From assembly GCF_036178845.1 (NCBI RefSeq), contig NZ_CP108070.1:3100001-3164000 (forward strand): 64,000 nt of DNA, given 5' to 3'. Shown one piece after another: positions 26,483 through 35,254 of the stretch. Every line of letters begins with the position of its first letter. The first letter of the stretch is position 1. A program made the position numbers and the translations under genes. Source of the DNA: Streptomyces sp. NBC_00271 (lineage in GTDB: Bacteria; Actinomycetota; Actinomycetes; Streptomycetales; Streptomycetaceae). The notes beneath the pieces are model-generated. The model had not been told where the DNA came from. It worked only from the letters and a program-made list of their open reading frames with translations, and searched no databases.

Positions 26483-27643
26483 TCAGCGCAGGAGTGCCTC
26501 GACGTCCTCGGGTGACGTCAACTCCGCGCGGCGCACGATCAGTTCACGCCCGAGGAGAAGCGCGCGCCGGGAGGCGGGCACCGGGTCCTGCAGGGTGGTG
26601 AGGTCGGTGAGGTGGGCGAAGCCGATGATCCGGCGGACGATCTCCGCGCCGGCGAAGCCCAGGGACTCCGTCCAGACGCGGTCCAGGAAGCGGTCGAGGA
26701 AGGCGTCGTCGAAGAAGGTGTCGACGCGGGTCGGCCACAGGCGGCGGAACTCCGTCCTGAACGCGTCCCAGGAGAGCCGGAGTTGGTCGCCGTGGTCGCC
26801 CCCGACGCCGAGCGCGTCCGCGCGGGCCGCGGAGACGAGCGTGTTCGCCCAGTACAGGCCGAGGTCGAAGCCGATCGGGCCGACGAAGGAGAACTCGGGG
26901 TCGAAGACCCGGACCACCGGGGCGCCCTCGCGGGTGCCGACCATGATGCTGCCGGTGTGCAGGTCGCCGTGGAGCAGGGCCTGTGCGCCGGTCATGAAGA
27001 GGTGGCGCAGTTCGGCCACCTCGGTGCGCAGCCGCGGGTCGGAGCGGAAGGCGGCGGCGAGGTCGTCGAGGCCGGGGTGCCAGTGGTTGTGCTCGTGCTC
27101 GAGGTAGGGCTCGCTGAGCACGACGTCCTCGGTGATCTTGCACAGCTCGGGGCTGACGGAGGCCGCGATCAGCGCCTTGCGTTCGGCGGAGGGCATACCG
27201 AAGTCGCTGGTGGCGAAGGAGAGCTGGGCGACGAACTCGCCGATACGGCGGGATGTGTCCGGGCCGTAGGTGCCGCCCTCGTTGAGGATCGTGCGCAGCA
27301 CCTCCAGGTCGGACATGTCCTCCATGACGAGGGCGTAGTTGTCGGAGTCGTAGCCGTGGATCGCCGGGATCTTGTCCGGGGCGACCTTGGCGACCTGCTC
27401 GTAGGCGCGGGCCTCGGCGTCGGCGCGCTCGGGGCTCATCGGCCAGGAGGGACCCGCGACCCGCACCCAGGGCAGGGCCTGCTTGACGGCGAGGCCCCGG
27501 GTGCCGTCGATGGCGGTGACGAGGAAGACGCGGTTCATGTTGCCGTCGGAGACCTCGCGGACCTCCGGCTCGTCGGTGCCCCAGTGGCCGCGCTCGCGCA
27601 GATAGCCGGCGACGTCCTCGGTCTCCAGGATGCGGTAGCCCAT
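26483..27643 (-). CDS. mtnK: S-methyl-5-thioribose kinase MtnK
   Basis: A 386-residue aminoglycoside-phosphotransferase-fold kinase that phosphorylates 5-methylthioribose (MTR) at C1, the entry to methionine salvage. Family features are VSDGNMNRVFLV, the Lys in LAVKQALPWVRV, the catalytic loop LLHGDLHTGSIMVG and the metal-binding VFDPEFSFVGPIGFDLG. The ATG at 27643 has GGGAG upstream. It is the last gene of a minus-strand operon, 15 bp after an ABC permease gene. The mtnA, mtnB, mtnC and mtnD genes nearby confirm the pathway. Confidence 0.95.
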   Translation of the reverse strand: MGYRILETEDVAGYLRERGHWGTDEPEVREVSDGNMNRVFLVTAIDGTRGLAVKQALPWVRVAGPSWPMSPERADAEARAYEQVAKVAPDKIPAIHGYDSDNYALVMEDMSDLEVLRTILNEGGTYGPDTSRRIGEFVAQLSFATSDFGMPSAERKALIAASVSPELCKITEDVVLSEPYLEHEHNHWHPGLDDLAAAFRSDPRLRTEVAELRHLFMTGAQALLHGDLHTGSIMVGTREGAPVVRVFDPEFSFVGPIGFDLGLYWANTLVSAARADALGVGGDHGDQLRLSWDAFRTEFRRLWPTRVDTFFDDAFLDRFLDRVWTESLGFAGAEIVRRIIGFAHLTDLTTLQDPVPASRRALLLGRELIVRRAELTSPEDVEALLR

Positions 27644-27658
27644 CGACTCGTAACTCCC

Positions 27659-28699
27659 TTATGCGGTGCGGCGCTTGGACAGGGTGAAGCTGAAGACCAG
27701 GGCGAGTATGAGGACCGCGCCCTCGACGACGTCCTGCGTGTAGTACGGCAGTCCCTCGATGGTCAGACCCGTGGTGATGATCCCGATCAGGACGGCGCCC
27801 AGGGCCGTGCCCCAGACGTTGGGGCGGCCCCGGCCGAGGACGGAGGTGCCGACGAGGGCGACGGCGACGGCTTCGAGCAGCTGGGAGGTACCGGCGGAGA
27901 CATCGCCCTGGCCGATGCGGGAGGCCAGGATCAGGCCGCCGATGGAGGCGAGGACGCCGGAGAGGACGTAGGCGAGCGCCCGGTAGGCGCCGACGCGGAT
28001 GCCGGCCAGTCGTGAGGCCTCGGGGTTGGCGCCGATCGCGTAGAGCACGCGCCCCCAGCGGGTGCGGGCCAGGAACACCCAGGCGAGGACGGTCAGCGCG
28101 CCGAAGATCAGGACCGAGACGGGTATGCCGAGGAAGGTGCCGCGGTCGATGCGCAGGAAGCCCTCGGTGAACCTGCCGGGCGCGGTGGTGCCGTCGGACC
28201 GGGTCATACCGGGGGTGATGGACTGGCCGTCGACCAGGATGAGTTTGGTGCCCTGGATCACGAACATGGTGCCGAGCGTGGCGAGCATGTCGGGGATCTT
28301 GAGGACGACGATCAGCAGGGCGTTCAGCAACCCGGCCAGTGCGCCCGCCGCGACGACCGCGAGGATCGCGACCGTGCCGACCTGGTTGTAGGTGACCATC
28401 GTCTTCGCGGCGACCGTGACGCCGAGGCCGGCGACGGCGCCGACGGACATGTCCATTCCGCCGACGGCCATGGTGAGCGTGACGCCGAGGCCGAGGATGG
28501 CGGCGACGGAGACGTACCGGAGGGTGTCGAGGAGCGTCGCCGAGTCGCGGAAGGACGGCTCGCTGATCGCGAAGTACGCGAAGAGCGTGACGGTGACGAA
28601 GATAAAGCCGTACTTGATGACGGCGTTCTGGATCCGGTGGCCGACGGCGGGTGCGGACGGGGCCGCCGTCGGCACGGAGGTGCTCTGGGTGCTGGTCAT
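27659..28699 (-). CDS. ABC transporter permease, ribose type (candidate MTR importer)
   Basis: A 346-residue inner-membrane permease of the BPD_transp_2 (RbsC-like) family with about ten hydrophobic segments. Typical blocks are GGMDMSVGAVAGLGV, LLNALLIVVLKIPDMLATLGTMF and the coupling-loop region GANPEASRLAGIRV. These permeases import sugars. Its place between a sugar-type ATPase gene and mtnK makes MTR the likely substrate, by inference from context only. The ATG at 28699 follows AGGAAG. The whole operon reads binding protein, ATPase, permease, mtnK. Confidence 0.88.
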   Translation of the reverse strand: MTSTQSTSVPTAAPSAPAVGHRIQNAVIKYGFIFVTVTLFAYFAISEPSFRDSATLLDTLRYVSVAAILGLGVTLTMAVGGMDMSVGAVAGLGVTVAAKTMVTYNQVGTVAILAVVAAGALAGLLNALLIVVLKIPDMLATLGTMFVIQGTKLILVDGQSITPGMTRSDGTTAPGRFTEGFLRIDRGTFLGIPVSVLIFGALTVLAWVFLARTRWGRVLYAIGANPEASRLAGIRVGAYRALAYVLSGVLASIGGLILASRIGQGDVSAGTSQLLEAVAVALVGTSVLGRGRPNVWGTALGAVLIGIITTGLTIEGLPYYTQDVVEGAVLILALVFSFTLSKRRTA

Positions 28700-28724
28700 G
28701 GCGTACTTCCTGGTGTGCCGGGCA

Positions 28725-30257
28725 TCAGACGGACGCCGAGATGGTCTGGATCACGCGGTCGCGCTCCGCGTCTTCCCCGTACGCGTCGAGGCGGATCTCG
28801 CCCGCGGCCAGCACGACGACCCGGTCGGCGATCTCGAGGATCTCGTCGACGTCGGCCGACAGGACGAGGACGGCTGCCCCTTCGGCGGCCAGGGCGCGGG
28901 CGCGGCGGCCGATGTCGCGGCGGGCGCCGATGTCCACTCCGCGGAACGGCTCGTCCAGGATGAGGACGCGGGGGTTCTCGGCGAGCCAGCGGCCGACGAC
29001 GACCTTCTGCTGGTTGCCGCCCGACAGCTCCTCGACGGTGCTGTGTTCGTCCCGGGCGACGACACCGAGCTGCTCGATGGTGGCGCGGCCGAGCGCGTCC
29101 TCCTTGGAGCGGCTCACGAGTCCCACGGTGGAGAGCGACCTGAGGAACGGCAGGGAGATGTTCTGGGCCACCGACCAGCCGGGGACCAGCGCGTCCGTGT
29201 GCCGGTCCTCCGGGACCAGGTGGATGCCGCCGCGGATGGCGTCGGCCGGGCGGCGCGGCTCGTAGGGTTTCCCGTCCAGCTCGACGGCTCCCCCGGTGAA
29301 GGGTTCGGCGCCGAAGAGGCCGCGGGCCAGTTCGGTCTTGCCCGCGCCCAGCAGCCCGACGACGCCGGTGACTTCGCCGGTGCGCAGGTCGAGGTCCTGC
29401 GGCGGGTGGCCCGCCAGGAACGGGACGCCGCGCAGGGAGAGGACGACCTCGCCGTGTTCGCCTGTGTGCCGCGGCCGGGCGGTGGTCGTCTCCTGGGCCT
29501 GGGCGAGCATGGCGCGCAGGGCGCTGTCCCAGTCGAAGGGCTTGACCTGGTCCTCGGTGAGACGGCCGTCCCGCAGGACGACCAGGCGGTCGGCGAGCGC
29601 GTCGATCTCGCCGAGGCGGTGAGAGACGTAGAGCACCGCGATGCCCTCCGACCGCATCCGCTCGACGAGCGCGAACAGGCGCTCCGCCTCGGCGGCGGAG
29701 AGTGCGGAGGTCGGCTCGTCGAGGACGAGGAGGCGCGGGCGGGTCGCGAGGGCGCGCGCCAGGATCAGCAACTGGCGGTCGGAGATGCCGAGTTCGGTGA
29801 CGTCCCGCCGCAGCACGGCGTCGCTCCAGCCGAGGTCGAGGGCCGACTGGATCTCACGGGCCCGGGCCAGCAGCCGGCGTCCGTTGAGGAACGGGTTGCC
29901 GCGCGTCTGGGCCAGCTCCTCGAAGACCAGGTTCTCGGCGACCGAGAGGCCGGGAACGATGCCCTCGCCGATGCGCTGGTGCACCGTCTGGATGCCCAAC
30001 TGGCGGGCGGCGAGCGGGGAGTGGAGCGCGGCGGGCACGCCGTTCACGCTCACCTGGCCGCCGTGGTCCGTGTGCACGCCGGAGAGGATCTTGATGAGCG
30101 TGGACTTGCCGGCGCCGTTCGCGCCGAGCAGCGCGACAACGCTGCCCGGCGCGATGTCGAGGGAGACGGAGGCGAGCACCGTCTTGCCTCCGAAGGCCAT
30201 GCTGACGTCGCGGAGGGCGACCGCCGCGCTCTCCACCGGAGCGTCAGTGGGCGACAT
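28725..30257 (-). CDS. Sugar-type ABC transporter ATPase (tandem NBDs, candidate MTR importer)
   Basis: A 510-residue RbsA-like protein with two fused nucleotide-binding domains. The first has Walker A LLGANGAGKSTL and Walker B LLVLDEPTSAL with a poor signature (GISDRQ). The second has GLLGAGKTEL, the good signature LSGGNQQKVV and LILDEPFRGVD. One weak and one strong half is usual in this family. The ATG at 30257 lies inside the end of the binding-protein gene (14-bp overlap), implying translational coupling. A single permease follows, presumably acting as a homodimer. Confidence 0.93.
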   Translation of the reverse strand: MSPTDAPVESAAVALRDVSMAFGGKTVLASVSLDIAPGSVVALLGANGAGKSTLIKILSGVHTDHGGQVSVNGVPAALHSPLAARQLGIQTVHQRIGEGIVPGLSVAENLVFEELAQTRGNPFLNGRRLLARAREIQSALDLGWSDAVLRRDVTELGISDRQLLILARALATRPRLLVLDEPTSALSAAEAERLFALVERMRSEGIAVLYVSHRLGEIDALADRLVVLRDGRLTEDQVKPFDWDSALRAMLAQAQETTTARPRHTGEHGEVVLSLRGVPFLAGHPPQDLDLRTGEVTGVVGLLGAGKTELARGLFGAEPFTGGAVELDGKPYEPRRPADAIRGGIHLVPEDRHTDALVPGWSVAQNISLPFLRSLSTVGLVSRSKEDALGRATIEQLGVVARDEHSTVEELSGGNQQKVVVGRWLAENPRVLILDEPFRGVDIGARRDIGRRARALAAEGAAVLVLSADVDEILEIADRVVVLAAGEIRLDAYGEDAERDRVIQTISASV

Positions 30258-31350
30258 TGGGAATCCAGTCCGCGGTGCTGACCTTGGAGAGGTTCAGCGC
30301 GGGCAGCGCCGTGCGCAGCTGGTCCATGTTCGCGATCTTGTTCTGCTTCAGGAAGTCCTGGGTGATGGCGACGGCCGGGAACTCGACCGAGGTGGTGTTC
30401 AGCTGACCGGCCAGTTCCAGGGCGGCCGTACGGACCACCGCGGCGCCGACCGCGGACGGGTCGGTGCCCGCCGTGGCGACCCACGGGCTGTCCTTGGCGG
30501 TCATGTTCTGGATGTCGGCGTTGGAGACGTCCGCGCCGAAGACCTTCACCTTGCCCTGGAGCTTCTTGTTCTGGACAGCGAGGACGGTGCCCTTGGCGAG
30601 CTCGTCGTAGGGGGCGAAGACGCCGGTCACGTCGGAGTTCTGGGTGAGCGCGGCGGACACCAGGGGAACGTTGTCAGTGGCCGTGGAGTCGGTGACCTTG
30701 CCGACCTTGAACGCCTGCTTCCAGCCATTGGCGTCGGCGGTCTTCTTCCAGACACTGTCGCGCTTGTCGAGGGCGGCGTACCCGGCGACGTTGACGTAAC
30801 CGACCTTGGCGTTCTTGCCGAGGTCCTTCGCCATGACGTCGAGCACGGCCTGCGCCATGCTCGCGTCGTCCTGCTTGGTGCTGACGACGCTCTTGTTGGT
30901 GGTCTCGACGTCGTAGACGACGACCTTGATGCCCTTCTTCACCGCCTGGTCGATCTCGGGCTGGATCGTGGCCGGGAAGCCGTGGTCGACGACGATGGCC
31001 TGCGCGCCGGAGTTGATGGCCGAGGACAGGTCGGTGGCCTGCTTGGCGTTGTCGGCCTGGGCGTCGTACACGGTCAGGTCGATGCCGAGGGCCTTGGCCT
31101 GCGCCTTGGCGCCGTTGCCCCACTGCTCGAAGTAGTCGCCGGCGCCGCTCTGCCGGACCAGGGCCACCTTCACGTCGCCCTTGCTGAACGGCGCGGGCTT
31201 CTTGCCCGTCGCGGCGGCGGCCGAGGCGGCCCGGTCGCCTGTGCTCTGCGAGGCGTTGGAGGACTGGGAGCAGCCCGCGAGGAAGAGCGCGGAGACGGAG
31301 GCGAGCGACAGTGCGGCGAGGGGGACGCGGGTGCGGGCGGTACGGGACAT
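30244..31350 (-). CDS. Sugar-type ABC solute-binding lipoprotein (candidate MTR receptor)
   Basis: A 368-residue ribose-type (Peripla_BP_4) receptor with a lipoprotein signal ending FLAGC (Cys27). The body has the alternating Rossmann layout: VALVRQSGAGDYFEQWGNGA, NSGAQAIVVDHG, GIKVVVYDVE and VKVFGADVSNADIQNM. It opens the operon that ends in mtnK, so it should capture extracellular MTR or a related thiosugar. The ATG at 31350 follows CTGGAG; the longer upstream frame lacks a ribosome site. A leader-peptide-like ORF lies about 170 bp upstream (31522-31593). Confidence 0.9.
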   Translation of the reverse strand: MSRTARTRVPLAALSLASVSALFLAGCSQSSNASQSTGDRAASAAAATGKKPAPFSKGDVKVALVRQSGAGDYFEQWGNGAKAQAKALGIDLTVYDAQADNAKQATDLSSAINSGAQAIVVDHGFPATIQPEIDQAVKKGIKVVVYDVETTNKSVVSTKQDDASMAQAVLDVMAKDLGKNAKVGYVNVAGYAALDKRDSVWKKTADANGWKQAFKVGKVTDSTATDNVPLVSAALTQNSDVTGVFAPYDELAKGTVLAVQNKKLQGKVKVFGADVSNADIQNMTAKDSPWVATAGTDPSAVGAAVVRTAALELAGQLNTTSVEFPAVAITQDFLKQNKIANMDQLRTALPALNLSKVSTADWIPNVAH

Positions 31351-31521
31351 GACGGCTCCAGGGCTGGGAAAGCAGAAATGAGCGGGGCGAAGAGGGAGTG
31401 CCGGTCCGGAGCGCCGGGGAGGACACATGCCGGGGCGGCATACGTCTCGTACACGGCGGGCGCCTCGGGTTCACGGGGAACGCACCGAGGGCGGGGCGTG
31501 GTTGAGCGCTCCGGGGGGAGG

Positions 31522-31593
31522 TCAGCGACAGCGGGCTGTGGTCGACCGGAGCAAGTCCACGTACAGCCGCCGCACGAGCAGCAGCGTCTTCAT
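31522..31593 (-). CDS. Putative leader peptide ahead of the MTR importer operon
   Basis: This 23-codon ORF on the minus strand starts MKTLLLVRRLYVDLLRS and ends ...ARCR-stop. The pattern Arg-Arg, then Val-Asp-Leu-Leu-Arg, then a Cys-Arg end matches the short leader peptides found before sulfur-metabolism genes in Streptomyces and mycobacteria, where ribosome stalling at the Cys codon is thought to control downstream expression. The ribosome site is weak (GATCTGCCT). About 170 nt separate it from the binding-protein start. The call rests on pattern recognition; there is no conservation test. Confidence 0.6.
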   Translation of the reverse strand: MKTLLLVRRLYVDLLRSTTARCR

Positions 31594-31668
31594 AGGCAGA
31601 TCATGTGAACGTTTCCAGCCAGCCGTCAAAGTATTGGACGTCGTTTCTCAGCATGTGGAACAACCACT

Positions 31669-31688
31669 TGATCACACTCGGCCGATCA
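31669..31688. promoter_or_regulatory. TGATC-N10-GATCA palindrome between divergent mtn operons
   Basis: TGATC at 31669-31673 and GATCA at 31684-31688 are inverted, two helical turns long in total. The site lies between the importer leader (minus) and the mtnD leader region (plus), so a regulator bound here could control both directions. Confidence 0.4.
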
Positions 31689-31737
31689 CCGGGCGGGAGT
31701 TACCATCGCCGGACGACGTTGGACAGTGAGGCTTCCG

Positions 31738-31797
31738 ATGACGACACCCTGCGCGACAGCGACACACCGCTGCACCGGCGCGACATGTCGCGGCTGA
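31738..31797 (+). CDS. Small Cys-rich ORF upstream of mtnD (possible leader peptide)
   Basis: A 19-codon ORF with three Cys ([12 protein letters not shown], then ...TCRG) starts at an ATG with GTGAGG 6 nt upstream and ends 124 bp before mtnD. It lacks the RR...DLxR pattern of the other two candidate leaders, so it is offered only as a possible Cys-sensing leader. A larger frame overlapping it has no convincing coding signal. Confidence 0.3.
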   Translation: MTTPCATATHRCTGATCRG

Positions 31798-31837
31798 CCA
31801 CCGGCTCTCCCGCCTCCTGCACGCCGCCCTCCTCATC

Positions 31838-31870
31838 TCTGAGCCGGGCACCCTTTCTGAGCCGGGCACC
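31838..31870. repeat. Tandem 18-bp-period repeat upstream of mtnD
   Basis: TCTGAGCCGGGCACC occurs at 31838-31852 and again at 31856-31870. It lies in the mtnD 5' leader. Confidence 0.8.
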
Positions 31871-31921
31871 GATGCCAGTCTCGGTATCCGGACATCCCAT
31901 CCACCCCTTGGAGTTTCTCCC

Positions 31922-32521
31922 ATGACCCTGCTGACGACGTGGCCCGAGTCCGGACCCGAGACGCTGGTGCGCCGTACCTCCGACCCGGCCGAGATCGCCG
32001 CCGCGCTCGCGCCGATCGGTGTGCGCTACGAGCAGTGGCCGGTCCGCGAGGACGTGCCCGCGGACGCGGACAGCGACACGGTGTTCGCCGCGTACGGTGC
32101 CGAGATCGAGAAGCTGAACGCGGAGGAGGGCTTCACGACGGTCGACGTCCTCGGGCTGCACCCGAGCGACGACCCCGAGTACCCGGTCAAGGCGAAGGCC
32201 GCGCGCGCGAAGTTCCTCCAGGAGCACACGCACGACGACGATGACGAGGTGCGTTTCTTCGTCTCCGGGTCCGGGATCTTCTACCTCCACGTCGGCGGCG
32301 AGGTGCACGCCGTGCTGTGCGAGAAGGGCGACCTGCTGGGCGTGCCGCGCGGTACGACGCACTGGTTCGACATGGGTACGTCGCCGTCGTTCACCGCGAT
32401 CCGGTTCTTCCACGAGGAGGACGGCTGGGTCGGGAACTTCACCGGTGACCGGATCGCGGACCGCTTCCCGGACTTCGACACGATCGACGCGGGGTACCAG
32501 CGGGACCGGGCCACGGCGTGA
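31922..32521 (+). CDS. mtnD: Acireductone dioxygenase MtnD
   Basis: A 199-residue cupin enzyme that oxidises the acireductone of methionine salvage. With Fe(II) it gives the ketoacid precursor of methionine plus formate; with Ni(II) it gives an off-pathway product and CO. The metal site is the cupin motif in [18 protein letters not shown] (His, His, Glu) and THWFD supplies the last His. The ATG at 31922 follows TTGGAG. It is the first gene of a plus-strand trio with mtnC and mtnB, each overlapping the next by 4 bp. It is divergent from the candidate MTR importer. Confidence 0.95.
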   Translation: MTLLTTWPESGPETLVRRTSDPAEIAAALAPIGVRYEQWPVREDVPADADSDTVFAAYGAEIEKLNAEEGFTTVDVLGLHPSDDPEYPVKAKAARAKFLQEHTHDDDDEVRFFVSGSGIFYLHVGGEVHAVLCEKGDLLGVPRGTTHWFDMGTSPSFTAIRFFHEEDGWVGNFTGDRIADRFPDFDTIDAGYQRDRATA

Positions 32522-33237
32522 CGCTCCGGTTCGACGTGGACGCCGTGGTGCTCGACATCGAGGGCACCACGAGCGCCACGGGGTTCGTCGTGGACGTGCT
32601 GTACCCGTACTCCCGCTCTCGATTCGGAGCACTGCTCTCGGAGCGGAGCGGTGATCCGGCGGTGGCGCGGGCGACCGCGCAGGTGCGGGAGCTGATCGCG
32701 GAGCCCGACGCGGACGCCGCCCGCGTCGAGAAGGCCCTGAACGGCTGGCTCGACGAGGATCGCAAGGCCACCCCGCTCAAGACGCTCCAGGGCATCATCT
32801 GGTCCGAGGGCTTCGCGCGCGGCGACCTCGTCTCGCACTTCTACGAGGACGTCGTCCCGGCGCTGCGCGCCTGGCACGCGGCGGGCGTACGGCTGCACGT
32901 GTACTCGTCGGGGTCCGTGGCGGCGCAGCGGGCGTGGTTCCGGTCCAGCCCCGAGGGCGATCTGCTGCCGCTCGTCGAGGGGTTGTACGACACGGAGAAC
33001 GCGGGGCCCAAGCAGGAACCGGCGTCGTACGAGACGATCGCGGCGGCGCTGGGCACCGCGCCCGACCGGCTGCTCTTCCTCTCCGACCGGCCGGGCGAGC
33101 TGGACGCGGCGCGGGCGGCCGGATGGCGGACCGTGGGGGTACGCCGCCCCGGGGAGCCGTACTACGAGCAGGGCGTCGGCGATCACCCGCAGGCGGGGAC
33201 GTTCGACGAGATCACCATCGCGAGGAGCACCACATGA
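32518..33237 (+). CDS. mtnC: Enolase-phosphatase E1 MtnC
   Basis: A 239-residue HAD-fold bifunctional enzyme that enolises 2,3-diketo-5-methylthiopentyl-1-phosphate and removes the phosphate, yielding acireductone for MtnD. The nucleophile motif is unusual, as in the family: [15 protein letters not shown] (Asp-x-Glu). Later motifs are [15 protein letters not shown] and the Lys in [13 protein letters not shown], then [18 protein letters not shown]. The GTG start overlaps the mtnD stop (GTGA). Confidence 0.95.
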   Translation: MTLRFDVDAVVLDIEGTTSATGFVVDVLYPYSRSRFGALLSERSGDPAVARATAQVRELIAEPDADAARVEKALNGWLDEDRKATPLKTLQGIIWSEGFARGDLVSHFYEDVVPALRAWHAAGVRLHVYSSGSVAAQRAWFRSSPEGDLLPLVEGLYDTENAGPKQEPASYETIAAALGTAPDRLLFLSDRPGELDAARAAGWRTVGVRRPGEPYYEQGVGDHPQAGTFDEITIARSTT

Positions 33238-33842
33238 CCGCCGAGACACCGGCCCTCGACCTCAAGGAGGCGGGCGCGGTCCTGGCTGCCGAGTCGGCCC
33301 GCTTCGCCTCCTTCGGCTGGATGCGCGGCACGTCCGGCAACCTGTCCGTCGTCCTGAGCCGGGACCCACTGCGGCTCGCCGTCACCGCGAGCGGGCACGA
33401 CAAGGGCGAACTCACGCCCGACGACGTGGTGCTGGTGGACGGTTCGGGTGCGGCGGTCGCGGGCGGGAAGCCGTCGGCGGAGGCCGAGCTGCACGCGCGC
33501 GTGGCCGCGCTCACGGGTGCGGGGGCCGTCGTCCACGTCCACACGGTCGCGTCCGTGGCCATGGGGCGCCGGGAGCCCGGGGGCATCGTGTTCCGGGACC
33601 TGGAGATGCTCAAGGGCGTCGGCCTGCCCGCCCACGACGTCGAGGTCACCCTCCCCGTCATCGCCAACAGCCAGGACATGAAGGTCCTGGGCGACCGCCT
33701 GGAAGCGGCCCGCGACCCCCGCATGCCGGCGGTCGTCGTGGCAGGCCACGGGCTGTACGTCTGGGGCACGGACCCACGCCGGGCCCGCCATCACACCGAA
33801 GTGGTGGAGTGGCTGCTGGAGTTGGAGCTGACGAGCCGCTGA
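33234..33842 (+). CDS. mtnB: Methylthioribulose-1-phosphate dehydratase MtnB
   Basis: A 202-residue class II aldolase-fold zinc enzyme that dehydrates 5-methylthioribulose 1-phosphate. It shows RGTSGNLSV, TASGHDKGELTPDDVVLVD, the metal-ligand VVHVHTVASVAM and the third His in VVAGHGLYVWG. The ATG overlaps the mtnC stop (ATGA at 33234-33237). It completes the dehydratase, enolase-phosphatase and dioxygenase steps in one transcript. Confidence 0.94.
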   Translation: MTAETPALDLKEAGAVLAAESARFASFGWMRGTSGNLSVVLSRDPLRLAVTASGHDKGELTPDDVVLVDGSGAAVAGGKPSAEAELHARVAALTGAGAVVHVHTVASVAMGRREPGGIVFRDLEMLKGVGLPAHDVEVTLPVIANSQDMKVLGDRLEAARDPRMPAVVVAGHGLYVWGTDPRRARHHTEVVEWLLELELTSR

Positions 33843-33853
33843 GTCATCGCGGC

Positions 33854-33895
33854 GGGTGGACTCACCCGGGATGAAAGCACCGTGTGAGTCCGCCC
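33854..33895. terminator. Bidirectional hairpin between mtnB and mtnA
   Basis: GGGTGGACTCAC (33854-33865) pairs with GTGAGTCCGCCC (33884-33895), 12 bp with one mismatch, between the two convergent genes. Confidence 0.65.
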
Positions 33896-33904
33896 CCCTA
33901 GCGG

Positions 33905-34936
33905 CTAGCGCAGGTGGTGGGCCGGGAGTTCGCCCGCCGATATCTCCAGTACCCCGCGTTCGGTCACCAGGCCCGTCACCAGGCGCCCCGGGGTGACGTC
34001 GAAGGCCGGGTTGTGGCCTCGGGACTCCGCCGGCGCCGTTCGTACGCCCGACCACTCCAGTATCTCGTCCTCGCCGCGGAGTTCGATGTGGATGTCGGCA
34101 CCCGTGGCCGTGGCCAGGTCGACCGTCGTGGTGGGAGCGGCCACCAGGAACGGGATTCCGGCGTCCGCGCAGGCGAGGGCGACCCCGACCGTGCCCACCT
34201 TGTTGGCCGTGTCGCCGTTGGCGGCGATGCGGTCCGCGCCGACGATCGCCGCGTCGACCTCGCCCCTCAGGATCGTTCCCGCGGCGGCACCGTCCGCCTG
34301 CACGTAGTGCGCGATGCCCTCCTGGACGAGCTCCCAGGCGGTGAGGCGGGAGCCCTGGAGGAGAGGACGCGTCTCGTCGGCGTACACGACCTCGACCAGG
34401 CCGCGCGCGTGCAGTTCACGGATGACGCCGAGCGCCGTGCCCCAGCCGGCGGTGGCGAGCGCACCGGTGTTGCAGTGCGTGAGCACCCGCAGCGGCCGGT
34501 CCACCCCGACCTTCTTGACCAGCCAGTCCGCGCCGTACGCCCCCATGGCGCGGTTCGCCTCGACGTCCTCGCGCTGGACGGCCGCGGCCTCCGCGAGCAC
34601 CGCGTCCAGTCCCTCGTCGAAGCGGGCCATCACCCGGTCGACGCACACCATGAGGTTCACCGCGGTCGGGCGCGCCGCACGGACGCGGGCCACGGCCGCC
34701 CGCGTCTCCTCGGCCGACCAGCCCTCGCGCTCGCCCTGCAACAGCGCGAGCGCCACCCCGTACGCCCCCGCCGCCCCGATCGCCGGCGCGCCGCGCACGA
34801 CGAGCCGTTGGATGGCGTCCACCAGCCCGTCCACGTCACGGATCTCGCGGGTCTCGGTGCGGTGCGGCAGGGCCGTCTGGTCGATGAGCGCGAGGCTGCT
34901 TCCGGTCCAGTCGACGGCGCGCAGTTCCTGGGGCAT
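33905..34936 (-). CDS. mtnA: Methylthioribose-1-phosphate isomerase MtnA
   Basis: A 343-residue isomerase that opens MTR 1-phosphate to methylthioribulose 1-phosphate. It belongs to the eIF2B-like fold and has the family blocks LVVRGAPAIGAAGAYG, the catalytic-Cys region LTHCNTGALATAGWGTALGV and AIVGADRIAANGDTANKVGT (with the catalytic Asp). The ATG at 34936 is preferred because AGGAG lies 8 nt upstream; an ATG at 34972 is possible. It is the common step into which both proposed salvage entries feed. Confidence 0.96.
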   Translation of the reverse strand: MPQELRAVDWTGSSLALIDQTALPHRTETREIRDVDGLVDAIQRLVVRGAPAIGAAGAYGVALALLQGEREGWSAEETRAAVARVRAARPTAVNLMVCVDRVMARFDEGLDAVLAEAAAVQREDVEANRAMGAYGADWLVKKVGVDRPLRVLTHCNTGALATAGWGTALGVIRELHARGLVEVVYADETRPLLQGSRLTAWELVQEGIAHYVQADGAAAGTILRGEVDAAIVGADRIAANGDTANKVGTVGVALACADAGIPFLVAAPTTTVDLATATGADIHIELRGEDEILEWSGVRTAPAESRGHNPAFDVTPGRLVTGLVTERGVLEISAGELPAHHLR

Positions 34937-35079
34937 GGGGGGCACTCCTGATGTTCCGAAGATGCGCGACACCGTACATGACCTCGGCGAACCACAGTTC
35001 GAGACAGCCGGACGCGTGGCCTGAAACCGGTGTTACTCTCCAGCACCCGCAGCCCCCAGGCCGACGTGAAGGAGGACGT

Positions 35080-35145
35080 GTGCTGCTCACGATGCGCCGC
35101 TTCCTCGACTTCGGCCGGTGCGCCGCCGACGGCTGTCGTAGCTGA
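35080..35145 (+). CDS. Putative leader peptide ahead of the BMP/nucleoside importer operon
   Basis: A 21-codon ORF starts with GTG directly after a strong AAGGAGGA site. Its product contains MRRFLDFGRCAADGCRS, again Arg-Arg, then x-x-Asp-x-x-Arg and a Cys-Arg end, with two Cys. The likeness to the ORF at 31522-31593 and to known sulfur-linked leader peptides suggests that this importer is controlled by cysteine or methionine supply. The ribosome site and the conserved pattern argue that it is translated. No clear terminator follows before the BMP gene at 35255. Confidence 0.6.
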   Translation: MLLTMRRFLDFGRCAADGCRS

Positions 35146-35254
35146 CCGCAGTTCAGCTCCCGCCGTTCACCCCGAGCTCCACCCCCCGCACCGCTCCACC
35201 CTCTTCGCGCTGCCGCCCCAGCGTGCCCCGCCGCACCCACTGGAAGGTCGTCCC

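Noticed and set aside
31351..31921. SAM-IV riboswitch between the salvage operons
   Set aside because: No recognisable SAM-IV core; the leader-peptide ORFs explain the region better.
35030..35254. N-terminal extension of the BMP lipoprotein frame
   Set aside because: A lipoprotein signal with lipobox begins at the ATG at 35255 behind GGAAGG; the upstream frame overlaps the leader-peptide ORF and has no signal sequence.
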